NCBI GenBank assembly: GCA_041648505.1
Contig: JBAZOY010000012.1
Coordinates: 1-45,181, forward strand
DNA: 45,181 nucleotides
Reading direction: 5' to 3'
Origin: JBAZOY01 sp041648505
Lineage (GTDB): Bacteria > Desulfobacterota > Syntrophia > Syntrophales > CG2-30-49-12
Shown here: piece after piece, positions 25,537-33,581 of the stretch
Layout of the letters: every line of letters begins with the position of its first letter
Position numbering within the stretch: position 1 is the stretch's first letter
The notes under the pieces: model-generated
What the model saw: the letters and a program-made list of their open reading frames with translations, nothing else
Databases searched by the model: none
What the model was told of the DNA's origin: nothing
Translations under genes and position numbers: made by a program

Positions 25537-27051
25537 ATGGCTGAGAACGTACAGTCGCTGGGAAGGGTGGATAAGATGGAAAAGGCGACGCCGGGCAAGA
25601 AGAAGGGAGTAGACATCGACTGGATGAGGCTTTTCTGGATAGTGACAGGCCTTGCTCTATTCCTTTTTATCTACTTTACGCCCCCATGGAAAGATGCCGT
25701 GGACCCGACGGGAAAGGTTTTTGCCCTGTCCCGGGAGGGCAAGGGGGCCATCGCACTTTTTCTCATGGCCGGGGTATGGTGGGTTTTCGAGGTTGTGCCC
25801 ATCGGTGTTACGAGTATTGTTATCGGCGTCATGCAGGCCCTTTTTGCGATTCGGAGTGCAAAAGATGCCTTCAGGGATTTCATGGATCCATCGGTCATGT
25901 TCATTTTCGGTTCCGTGGTGGTGGGGCTTGCCTTCACCAAGACCGGACTCACCAAACGGCTTGCTTATAAGATGCTTTCCGTGGTCGGCGATAAAACCAA
26001 TATGATTCTCCTCGGTTGTCTGGTCGTCACGGCCGGGCTGGCTCACTTCATGGCCCACACGGCCGCGGCGGCGACCGTTTTCCCTATCATGATCGCGATC
26101 AACGATCTTTACGGCGGGGGAGACAAGCCGACCCGGTTTGGAAAATCACTTTTCATCGGAATGGCGTACGCCGCAGGGGCCGGAAGCGTTGTCTCCATGC
26201 TCGGCTCCGCCCGGGCTCCCGCAGCAGTGGGGATGTTCAAAGAGTTCACCGGAAGGGATGTGAGTTTTTTTCAGCTCTCCGAGTATATGATCATCATCGG
26301 CTGGGTAATGGTTTTTCTCATCTGGATCTATCTCTCGATTTTTCTTAAGCCGGAAAAAGCCCGAATCGAGGGACTTAAGGAAAGGGTCACCAGGCTTTCT
26401 GCGGGTCTAGGACCAGTTACCAAGCATGAGAAACTGGTGATCGGAACCGTGCTTTTCATCGTTATTCTCATGGGGCTTCAATCCTTCGTGCCGGCGCTTA
26501 AAAGCCAGGACCGGGCCAGTCTCATGCTTCTTTCCACCATCTTTTTCTTTCTTACCGGCGTGCTGACGGTGAAAGAGCTCGAGGATATTCCCTGGAACAT
26601 CATCCTTCTTTTCAGCGGTGCCATGAGCATCGGCTTTTGCCTCTGGAAAACGGGAGCAGCCCAGTGGATGGCTGTGAACTGGCTTGTCATGTTTCAGCAT
26701 GCGCACTGGATGATCTTTGTGCTGGGGATCGCTTTCTTTGTTTTGACGATGACAAACTTCATCATGAATGTGGCGGCCATTGCGATTTCTCTTCCCGTGT
26801 CACTGGTCATCGCCCCCTACCTGGGGGTTGCCCCGGATGTGATTCTTTATGCATCCCTGGTGACCGCCGGCATGCCCTTTCTGCTTCTGATCGGAGCGGC
26901 GCCGAATGCCATTGCGTATGAATCGAAACAGTTCACAACCGGAGAGTTCTTTAAACACGGCATTGGGATGAGTATTGTCCTCATGATCGTCCTTGCCATC
27001 ATGATCGTGACGATCTGGCCGTGGTTTGGTATGCCCATTTTGATAAAATAG
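25537..27051 (+). CDS. DASS/SLC13-family anion symporter
   Basis: A 504-residue polytopic inner-membrane protein with about 11-12 hydrophobic segments. Layout and motifs fit the divalent anion:sodium symporter family: WWVFEVVPIGVTSI near the start, two inverted halves, and a re-entrant loop in each. The loops normally contain Ser-Asn-Thr; here they read MAHTAAAATVFPI and MTNFIMNVAAIAISLP, so the canonical SNT motifs are altered and substrate or ion use may differ. The likely substrate is sulfate or a dicarboxylate, but it is not determinable. The N-terminal ~28 residues are charged and cytoplasmic. AGGAGG precedes the ATG. It is probably expressed with the CBS protein from the upstream sigma-54 promoter. 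Confidence 0.88.
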   Translation: MAENVQSLGRVDKMEKATPGKKKGVDIDWMRLFWIVTGLALFLFIYFTPPWKDAVDPTGKVFALSREGKGAIALFLMAGVWWVFEVVPIGVTSIVIGVMQALFAIRSAKDAFRDFMDPSVMFIFGSVVVGLAFTKTGLTKRLAYKMLSVVGDKTNMILLGCLVVTAGLAHFMAHTAAAATVFPIMIAINDLYGGGDKPTRFGKSLFIGMAYAAGAGSVVSMLGSARAPAAVGMFKEFTGRDVSFFQLSEYMIIIGWVMVFLIWIYLSIFLKPEKARIEGLKERVTRLSAGLGPVTKHEKLVIGTVLFIVILMGLQSFVPALKSQDRASLMLLSTIFFFLTGVLTVKELEDIPWNIILLFSGAMSIGFCLWKTGAAQWMAVNWLVMFQHAHWMIFVLGIAFFVLTMTNFIMNVAAIAISLPVSLVIAPYLGVAPDVILYASLVTAGMPFLLLIGAAPNAIAYESKQFTTGEFFKHGIGMSIVLMIVLAIMIVTIWPWFGMPILIK

Positions 27052-27183
27052 TTGGATGGATAAATTCCAGGCGCTCTTTGGATCCTAAATTGGCTAATGG
27101 GATGGGGAATGGTGCCGGATCACATTCGGCTGTTACTGAATAGTTCTTTTTTTACTTAAATATATGGAGAGGGAGGATTTCTC

Positions 27184-27618
27184 ATGATGAAAACCACTGT
27201 TATGTTAGTTGATGACGAGGTGCCCTTTGTGGATACCATGACCAAGCGCCTAGACAAGAGAGGTCTCGATATCGTGGCCGCATACAACGGTAATGAAGCA
27301 TTACAGCAACTTAAGGCAAACGATAATGTGGATGTCGTCATTCTGGATGTCAAGATGCCTGGCATGGACGGCGTTGAAACTCTTCGGGAAATCAAGCGGG
27401 CGCACCCCCTGGTCGAAGTCATCATGCTGACCGGCCACGCTACGGTCGAGACAGGCATTGAAGGGATGAAACTCGGCGCTTTTGATTACCTCGTGAAGCC
27501 CTGCGATATCGACCAACTCATGAAAAAGGTTGGAGAAGCCAAGAGCAGAAAAAGCGCTCACGAAGAGAAGATCCTCCAGGCCAGAATCAATGAAATTGCA
27601 TTACGGCGTGGTGATTAA
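27184..27618 (+). CDS. Stand-alone response regulator receiver protein (third)
   Basis: CheY-like single receiver of 144 residues. The acid pocket DD, phospho-acceptor Asp55 (VVILDVKMPGMDG), Thr in MLTGHAT and Lys in LVKPCDI are intact. The central part (MPGxDGxETLxEIKxxxPLVEVIMLTG) is almost the same as in the second receiver, so they are recent paralogues. The tail ends ARINEIALRRGD. The ribosome-binding site GGGAGG stands 7 nt before the first of two consecutive ATGs. It lies 132 bp after the transporter gene, and the right copy of the direct repeat begins 110 bp downstream. Confidence 0.92.
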   Translation: MMKTTVMLVDDEVPFVDTMTKRLDKRGLDIVAAYNGNEALQQLKANDNVDVVILDVKMPGMDGVETLREIKRAHPLVEVIMLTGHATVETGIEGMKLGAFDYLVKPCDIDQLMKKVGEAKSRKSAHEEKILQARINEIALRRGD

Positions 27619-27727
27619 TCATAGTGCTGTGAAGCCCAAAAAAGACTTGGCCTCTCTCATGGCGCGCTGCTTTTCGAAGTGGCGCAACCATATCCGTTAA
27701 ACGGCGGCTATTCCATCCTATGATCAT

Positions 27728-27829
27728 TGATAAGTCATTGCTTTTTTACGGTGGGAGTATATGAAAGAATGATTTTGTGTGTCCAGACGATTTTGGCCAC
27801 AAAATATGGGTTACGTTGCCGAACATCGT
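27728..27829 (+). repeat. Right copy of the ~102-bp direct repeat
   Basis: Runs from TGATAAGTCATTGC to TTGCCGAACATCGT, matching 20937-21038 in the same direction at roughly 85-90% identity by eye, with small indels. It is directly followed by an IS110-like transposase fragment, so the repeat may be the non-coding end of that element. In IS110 elements that end carries the bridge RNA, but whether this applies here is inference. Confidence 0.85.
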
Positions 27830-27836
27830 GTGAGGG

Positions 27837-27974
27837 ATGTGTTGCGTTTGTTGGATTCCTGTTTTTGAAATCCTTGAATCAGATGGATTTGAGGTAATCT
27901 TAGTGAACGCACGTGAAGTAAAGCAGATGCCTGGACGGAAAACTGATATTCTGAAGGTTGTTCCCCCTTTCTGA
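27837..27974 (+). mobile_element. IS110-family transposase remnant
   Basis: The short frame reads WIPVFEILESDGFEVILVNA, then REVKQMPGRKTDILK. This is a characteristic N-terminal segment of IS110 DEDD transposases (family pattern VYWxPVxxxLE...VxLVNAxxVKxxPGRKTDxxD). Neither the start of the catalytic domain nor anything after KTDIL is present; the frame ends VVPPF-stop, two bases before the FAD oxidoreductase stop. It is a truncated, inactive remnant. Confidence 0.7.
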
Positions 27975-27975
27975 T

Positions 27976-29520
27976 TCAATAAACTCCTTTGAGAAAACAG
28001 GCCACCTGGCGGGCCGCCCGTTGGCCGTCCATGGCCGAAGAGGTAATTCCGCCAGCATAGCCGGCGCCTTCCCCGCAAGGGAAGAGCCCTCGGACTTGGG
28101 GGTGCATCAGGGTGTCGCTATTTCGTGGAATGCGCACCGGCGAACTGGTGCGCGATTCGATGGCCACCAGCAGGGCCTCGGCGCTTAAAAAGCCTTTGAG
28201 GCGCCGGTCAAAGGTGGTCAGGGCCTGTCGCAAGCGGTTGAGCACCGCCGGAGGAAAGAGTTCCTGTAACGGGCTTGATACCAATCCCTGACGGTAGGAG
28301 GTGGTGGGCAGGGTGCCTGAGATTTTGCCGCTCATAAAATCCGTCATGCGCTGGGCAGGGGCCTGTTGGCCCCTGCCGCCCCCCATTAAAAAGGCTTTCT
28401 GCTCAAGTTGTTGTTGCAGCGCCATGAATCCAAAGGGCGTGCGGCTGTCAAAATCTTCCAGGTCCTCCGGTCGCAGTTCCACCACCAAGCCGGCATTGGC
28501 AAACGGGCCTCGGCGTCCCGAGAAGCTCATGCCGTTGATCGCCAGCTCTCCTTCCTGGGTGGATGTGGGCACGATTATGCCGCCCGGACACATGCAAAAG
28601 GAGTAGACCCCCCGTCCCTGGCTCTGACAGGTCAACTGATAGGTGGCCGGCGGCAGATTTGGATGCCGGGGACTCCGGCGGTACTGAATGGCATCGATTA
28701 GCGCTTGCGGGTGTTCCACCCGGAGGCCGATGGCCAGCGGCTTGGCTTCGATGACAATACCGCTTGTATAGAGTTTTCGATAGACATCTCGAGCCGAGTG
28801 GCCCACGGCCAGAATAACTGCATGGCCGCATAGTTCAGCACTATCCCTGAGTCGAACGCCTTTAACTGCATCACCATCAATCAAAAGGTCTGAAACGGTG
28901 GCGTCAAAATGAATTTCACCCCCGCACGCGATGATGGTTTGGCGTATGTGTCGGATCAGGGTGGGCAATTTGTTGGAACCGATGTGGGGATGGGCATCTA
29001 TCAGAATGTCGGGTGAGGCCCCATGCAATATCAGAAGGTGCAGCAGTTTGTAGATATCGCCGCGTTTATTGGAGCGCGTATAAAGTTTGCCGTCGGAAAA
29101 GGCACCGGCCCCGCCTTCACCGAAACAGTAGTTGGAATCAGGGTTCAGTTCGCCCCTCCGTAATAACTGCGCAATGCTCTTGCGACGCTGCTCAACTTTT
29201 TGCCCCCGTTCCAGGACAATGGGTTTGATGCCCTGCTCGATAAGTTCAAGAGCGGCAAATAAACCGGCCGGTCCGGCCCCCACGATAATAACTGCCGGAT
29301 GAGCCGCTATCGGGGCAAAGTGAAATTCAGGTGCCAGGGCTTCCGGGTCCAATTCGACCTGCAACGTAAACCGTGGCTTTGACCGACGCGCGTCAATGGA
29401 CCGGCGCACGATTCGAAATGAATCAAAACCGCGGGGGGCCTGTTTCTCTATTTGACGCCGGATATGGTCCGGGTCATGAATGTGATCCGGATCGACGCTT
29501 ATCTCTATTCGTTGGATCAA
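27976..29520 (-). CDS. FAD-dependent dehydrogenase (COG2509-like)
   Basis: A ~514-residue flavoprotein. An N-terminal ~85-residue alpha/beta domain precedes the dinucleotide-binding motif VIIVGAGPAGLFAALELIEQG. Further family features are FGEGGAGAFSDGKLYTR, AVGHSARDVYRKLY, GLRVEHPQALIDAIQY, FCMCPGGIIVPTS, NGMSFSGRRGPFANAG and the C-terminal FAD contact FPCGEGAGYAGGITSSAMDG. Members are widespread, but their substrate is largely unknown. Start: the frame is open to a GTG at 29559, but TTG at 29520 is preferred because GGAGGG stands 6 nt before it. The gene appears GC-rich compared with the flanking core genes. It is a single-gene unit next to the IS110 remnant. Confidence 0.85.
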   Translation of the reverse strand: MIQRIEISVDPDHIHDPDHIRRQIEKQAPRGFDSFRIVRRSIDARRSKPRFTLQVELDPEALAPEFHFAPIAAHPAVIIVGAGPAGLFAALELIEQGIKPIVLERGQKVEQRRKSIAQLLRRGELNPDSNYCFGEGGAGAFSDGKLYTRSNKRGDIYKLLHLLILHGASPDILIDAHPHIGSNKLPTLIRHIRQTIIACGGEIHFDATVSDLLIDGDAVKGVRLRDSAELCGHAVILAVGHSARDVYRKLYTSGIVIEAKPLAIGLRVEHPQALIDAIQYRRSPRHPNLPPATYQLTCQSQGRGVYSFCMCPGGIIVPTSTQEGELAINGMSFSGRRGPFANAGLVVELRPEDLEDFDSRTPFGFMALQQQLEQKAFLMGGGRGQQAPAQRMTDFMSGKISGTLPTTSYRQGLVSSPLQELFPPAVLNRLRQALTTFDRRLKGFLSAEALLVAIESRTSSPVRIPRNSDTLMHPQVRGLFPCGEGAGYAGGITSSAMDGQRAARQVACFLKGVY

Positions 29521-29636
29521 TGAATTCCCTCCGATAGTCAGAATAAATGACGTTGACACAGCACTTCAAGGCAGATGTAATCGACAGAATACCTTTGAAA
29601 GAGGAACTCTCTTCAATATCTTGATAAATCAATTTA

Positions 29637-29922
29637 TCAGATTAGAATTGCCATTTTTGGTTTGAGCTCGCCTTTTTCCACGGTAAAACCCACTCCAGCA
29701 ACACACTCATTCCTAAAATTCCGGCCGGCAAGGCTACTCCCTGGTCGTAAGTTAAAAAGATAACTGCGACCCCTAATCTCCCATAATCTATCCCCGCATG
29801 GCCGTCGCACCCAAAGCCGGGAAAAATCCCCTTGCCTCGATGCCATCCAGCAGATAGGAGGCCGTCATGATCGCCCCTGCCGGCATCAGCCGGCGTATCA
29901 CCAATCCTCTTATAAACTTCAT
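29637..29922 (-). pseudogene. Possible decayed small membrane protein (holin superfamily IV-like)
   Basis: From an ATG at 29922 the frame reads MKFIRGLVIRRLMPAG, then AIMTASYLLDGIEARGFFPAL, and stops at 29788. Hydrophobic continuation appears in another frame (GVAVIFLTYDQGVALPAGIL...SVLLEWVLPW) to about 29640. The first part resembles small four-helix phage-holin-family membrane proteins. If so, it carries at least one frameshift. This is otherwise a 457-bp gap without a gene. Confidence 0.35.
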
Positions 29923-29977
29923 CGCTTTTTAAAGTGTTCTATGACGTGCAACGGGATAGGCTTTTCCGCAGTTAATG

Positions 29978-30871
29978 TTATGGCTCTCTTGCCCCATCCG
30001 CCCCATCCGCTTCCGGCGGGGTATCCCACGTTTCGCTTTCCTCCCCGTTCGGACCAGTCTTTTCCGGAGCAGTCTCTTCCTCTGCCGGGACAAACTCCTG
30101 TTTCTGCTCTGTTTCAGATGTCATATCAGGCGATGTTACTTCCTCCGGCTCATTCATGATAGCCTCATACTCCGGAATGACGAACCCGCGTCTTACCATG
30201 ATTCTATAAATAGCCTTCGCGCGTTTTACAACATATTTTGAGGACCCGCCCGGCCGATATTTAAGAGGATTTGGCAAAACGGCTGCCAGACGTGCTGCCT
30301 CAGTCGCAGTTAAAGATAAGGCAGGCTTACCATAATAATGATGGGCCGCCGCTTCTATGCCGAACAGACCGTCCCCCCATTCAGCTACGTTCAGATAAAG
30401 TTCGATGATCCTCTTTTTAGAAAGCTTCCTCTCAATCCGCCAGGTGATGATCGCTTCTTTTACTTTGCGCAGAGGATTTTTCGCAGGGGAAAGATAGAGA
30501 TTTTTCACTAATTGTTGACTGATGGTACTGCCGCCGACGCGAAATTTTTTCTTCTTTAGGTTCGTAATCATGGCTTTCTGCAGCGCTTCAAAATCAAAGC
30601 CCTCATGTCGCCAAAATTTGTCGTCTTCGGCAATCAACACGGCTTTTATTACGTAAGGCGAGATTTGAGACAAACCAACCCACACCTGTCTGACCTTTTT
30701 CTGCTTTCCCTCTCTTTCCCACTGTCGCAGCCGATATTCCATGAAAGCCGTCCGCTGGGGGTGCCATCGTTTCAAGCGGGAGACATCGGGAAACAGGGCA
30801 TAATAACCTACAAAAAGAAAAGAGAAGATCAGCGTCAAAACCATAGTAAAAAGGATATATTTTTTTATCAT
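29978..30871 (-). CDS. mtgA: Monofunctional biosynthetic peptidoglycan transglycosylase
   Basis: Polymerises lipid II into glycan strands at the inner membrane. One N-terminal membrane helix (~5-27), then a GT51 domain with the catalytic Glu in AEDDKFWRHEGFD, plus FRVGGSTISQQLVKNLYLS, RKVKEAIITWRIERKLSKKRIIELYLN and EWGDGLFGIEAAAHHYYGK. There is no transpeptidase domain. Unusually, the last ~55 residues form an acidic, Glu/Pro-rich, low-complexity tail beyond the normal domain end. It is divergent from topA. Confidence 0.92.
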   Translation of the reverse strand: MIKKYILFTMVLTLIFSFLFVGYYALFPDVSRLKRWHPQRTAFMEYRLRQWEREGKQKKVRQVWVGLSQISPYVIKAVLIAEDDKFWRHEGFDFEALQKAMITNLKKKKFRVGGSTISQQLVKNLYLSPAKNPLRKVKEAIITWRIERKLSKKRIIELYLNVAEWGDGLFGIEAAAHHYYGKPALSLTATEAARLAAVLPNPLKYRPGGSSKYVVKRAKAIYRIMVRRGFVIPEYEAIMNEPEEVTSPDMTSETEQKQEFVPAEEETAPEKTGPNGEESETWDTPPEADGADGAREP

Positions 30872-31127
30872 AAGATTTTTCCGTTATTATTTTTCCACGT
30901 GAGGTATCGCCTCTTCATACCCCATCTTGTTATTTTTAAAACGTTTTACTATCACTGGAGCAGTTCTTTTTCCATGACAAGCCCCCGCGAAAAAAAATTC
31001 TTTGCCTTCCGGTAACATCTCCGATAATAAGTCACAGAATTTTTTGTGTACAGTTTGTCATCCCTCGCCAAAATCTGTGCACCGTGCAGTAGTGGGGCAA
31101 CCCCCGACAAAAAAGAGGAGGTACTTC
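30872..31127. other. Intergenic region upstream of mtgA and topA with hairpin-forming leader
   Basis: Part of the 461-bp gap between divergent mtgA and topA. Most is AT-rich. Around 31075-31115 two small hairpins can be drawn (TGCAC-C-GTGCA and GGGG-CAA-CCCC), immediately before the strong ribosome-binding site of the 19-codon frame. I could not match them to a known riboswitch. Confidence 0.3.
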
Positions 31128-31187
31128 ATGGTGAAACGGCGATTCTATCAAAAACAAAAGGGTAAAACAATTGTTATCCACTATTGA
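31128..31187 (+). CDS. Candidate 19-residue leader peptide upstream of topA
   Basis: The frame encodes MVKRRFYQKQKGKTIVIHY and is preceded by AGAGGAGG at 6 nt, one of the best ribosome-binding sites in the window. The peptide is very basic. Its last codons overlap the -35 box of the predicted topA promoter. It is unclear whether this is a regulatory leader, an independent microprotein or chance. Confidence 0.35.
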   Translation: MVKRRFYQKQKGKTIVIHY

Positions 31188-31212
31188 CAATCAATTTCAA
31201 TCTGGTTAAATA
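31184..31212 (+). promoter_or_regulatory. Predicted sigma-70-type promoter of topA
   Basis: A perfect -35 TTGACA (31184-31189) is followed after 16-17 bp by an AT-rich -10 (TTAAAT or TAAATA, ending 31211-31212). Transcription would begin about 110 bp before the topA ATG. Confidence 0.45.
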
Positions 31213-31332
31213 TGCCACTAAACTCGTTTATGATTGAGCCCTTCTTTGGTGTCGAGAATTGTTCCATACCAGCTTAGGACTTAACTTTTCTCAAAAAGCT
31301 AATTTAGATAATAATGATACACAAGGATAATT

Positions 31333-33570
31333 ATGTCATCTTCGTTGATAATTGTTGAATCTCCCACAAAGGTCAAAACCATCAAGAAATATCTCGGCGC
31401 TGATTTCGACTGCCTGGCATCCATGGGGCATATTAAGGATCTACCCAAAAGTAGTCTCGGCATAGATATGAAAAACGATTTTACTCCTACATATAGCGTC
31501 ATCGAGAGCAGGAAAAAAGTGATCGCCGACCTGAAAAAAGCAGCAAAAAAAGCTGATAATATCTACCTGGCACCAGACCCCGACCGGGAAGGTGAGGCAA
31601 TAGCCTGGCATATTGCTGAGGAAATAGGCGCAAAAGATAAACATATTTACAGAATCCTTTTTAACGATTTGACTAAAAGCACTATCATTTCCGCAATCAA
31701 AAATCCCTTACAACTTGATATCAACAAATATGAAGCCCAGCAAACAAGGCGCATCCTCGACAGACTTGTGGGATACCAGATTAGTCCTCTCCTGTGGGAA
31801 AAGGTAAGGAGAGGATTGAGTGCAGGTCGGGTACAGTCGGTAGCAGTCAGGATCATCTGTGACCGGGAGAAAGAGATCTGCAAATTTGTTGCGGAAGAGT
31901 ACTGGAACATTACCTCCCATCTTAAGGCCTTAAATCCTCCCCCTTTTAAGGCGCGGCTCTTTAAGATCAAGAGTGCAAAAGCAAAGGTCTCCAATGAGTC
32001 ACAGGCAAAGGAGATTCTGGATACCATCAAAATGAATCCTTTTGTCGCCAGTAAAGTAGAAAAAAAGGAAACCAAGAGTACTTCCCCGCCTCCCTTTACC
32101 ACCAGTAAACTACAGCAGGAAGCGGCACGGTGGCTCCATTTTTCAGCAAAAAAGACAATGAGTATCGCCCAGATGCTCTACGAAGGGATCGAACTGGGAG
32201 AAGAGGGCCCCGTAGGGTTAATTACATATATGAGAACAGACTCCTTCCGTATTGCACAAGAAGCACTCAAGGAGGTAAGGGAATATATCGGAAATAATTA
32301 CGATCCGGCGTTTCTTCCCGTTAGGGCGAGGGTCTTCAGGAATCCGGGTAAAGCTCAGGATGCACACGAAGCGATAAGACCTACTACTATGGCTTATAAT
32401 CCTCAAGAAATTAAGCCCTATCTCAGCAACGACCAGTTCCGCCTCTACCAGCTTATCTGGAAGCGTTTTGTGGCGAGCCAGATGAACCCAGCTATATTCG
32501 ATCAGACAACGATTGAGATAACGGCAGGGGGAGGTAGCTATCTCTTCCGGGCACAGGGTTCGGTGATGAAATTCCCCGGACACACTATTGTCTATACGGA
32601 AGGCAGGGAAGAGGGTGAAGATGAGAACGGTTCGGAAATGACACTCCCCGAAGTTTCGGAAGGTGAGGTACTTGATCTCCTCTCGCTGGAGAGCGAACAG
32701 AAATTTACCCAGCCGCCGCCAAGGTTTTCTGAAGCTTCTCTGGTAAAAGAACTGGAAGAAAATGGAATCGGCAGACCGAGCACCTATGCAGCCATATTAA
32801 GTACCATTACCGGGAGAGACTATGTAAGGAAAGAAAAAGGCAAATTTTACCCCACAGATCTTGGTATTGTGGTAACGGAGCTCTTAGTGGAAAATTTCCC
32901 CAGGATCCTTGACATAACCTTCACCGCATCGCTGGAAAATCAACTGGACTTGATTGAAGAAGGGAAAAATAAAAGGCTTGACATATTAACCGATTTTTAC
33001 ACTCCCTTTGAGGAAGAGCTGAGGAAGGCCAAGTCAGGAATACAAAAGAAAAGTGGAACACCGGCGGACGTTGTCTGTGATAAATGCGGCAACATGATGG
33101 TCTTTAAATGGGGAAAAAACGGGAGGTTTATAGCATGTTCCAATTACCCTGCTTGTAAGAACACCATGAATATCAATCAAGAGGAGAACAAGCAGATGAA
33201 CAATACTGAAGCACAGATAACAGATACCATCTGTAAATGCGGTCGGAACATGGTTATCAAAGAAGGGAAATTCGGCAGATTCCTCGGTTGCTCCGGTTAT
33301 CCTGAATGTAAAAATACGATGCCGATTGGTTGCGGTGTAAAATGTCCGGAAGAAGGATGCAGCGGATACCTTTGTGAGAGAAGAACAAAAAAAGGAAAGA
33401 TCTTTTTCGGTTGTTCCGGTTATCCCAAATGTACCTACGCCCTCTGGGAAAGACCGTTACCGGAGGCATGTCCCGAATGCGGTGCGCCATTCCTCGTTGA
33501 AAAAACGATTCGTGGAAAGGGAACTTACCTTGTCTGCCTTAATAAAGATTGCGGCTATAAGGGAATGTAG
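31333..33570 (+). CDS. topA: DNA topoisomerase I (type IA)
   Basis: Relaxes negative supercoils by single-strand cleavage. The 745 residues begin with the Toprim domain (LIIVESPTKVKTIKKYL, APDPDREGEAIAWHI). The cleavage domain follows, with nucleophile Tyr299 and Arg301 (GLITYMRTDS) and the family segments RRILDRLVGYQISPLLW, AGRVQSVAVRIICDRE, AHEAIRPT and GIGRPSTYAAI. Four C-terminal Cys4 zinc-ribbon motifs end the protein (CDKCGN..C..C, CKCGRN, CPEEGC.., CPECGA). Full length. It is followed after 11 bp by trmFO, a conserved pair. Confidence 0.97.
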   Translation: MSSSLIIVESPTKVKTIKKYLGADFDCLASMGHIKDLPKSSLGIDMKNDFTPTYSVIESRKKVIADLKKAAKKADNIYLAPDPDREGEAIAWHIAEEIGAKDKHIYRILFNDLTKSTIISAIKNPLQLDINKYEAQQTRRILDRLVGYQISPLLWEKVRRGLSAGRVQSVAVRIICDREKEICKFVAEEYWNITSHLKALNPPPFKARLFKIKSAKAKVSNESQAKEILDTIKMNPFVASKVEKKETKSTSPPPFTTSKLQQEAARWLHFSAKKTMSIAQMLYEGIELGEEGPVGLITYMRTDSFRIAQEALKEVREYIGNNYDPAFLPVRARVFRNPGKAQDAHEAIRPTTMAYNPQEIKPYLSNDQFRLYQLIWKRFVASQMNPAIFDQTTIEITAGGGSYLFRAQGSVMKFPGHTIVYTEGREEGEDENGSEMTLPEVSEGEVLDLLSLESEQKFTQPPPRFSEASLVKELEENGIGRPSTYAAILSTITGRDYVRKEKGKFYPTDLGIVVTELLVENFPRILDITFTASLENQLDLIEEGKNKRLDILTDFYTPFEEELRKAKSGIQKKSGTPADVVCDKCGNMMVFKWGKNGRFIACSNYPACKNTMNINQEENKQMNNTEAQITDTICKCGRNMVIKEGKFGRFLGCSGYPECKNTMPIGCGVKCPEEGCSGYLCERRTKKGKIFFGCSGYPKCTYALWERPLPEACPECGAPFLVEKTIRGKGTYLVCLNKDCGYKGM

Positions 33571-33581
33571 AAAAAACAGCT

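Noticed and set aside
27116..27131. Second possible sigma-54 promoter before the third receiver (GG-N10-GC)
   Set aside because: Only the invariant dinucleotides match; the flanking consensus positions (GGATC, CGGC) do not.
20937..27829. CRISPR-like interpretation of the two 102-bp repeats
   Set aside because: There are only two copies, 6.8 kb apart, without regular spacers or cas genes.
29560..29846. Minus-strand 69-codon frame as a real gene
   Set aside because: The hydrophobic membrane-protein signal is spread over several frames, so a decayed gene is more likely than this frame.
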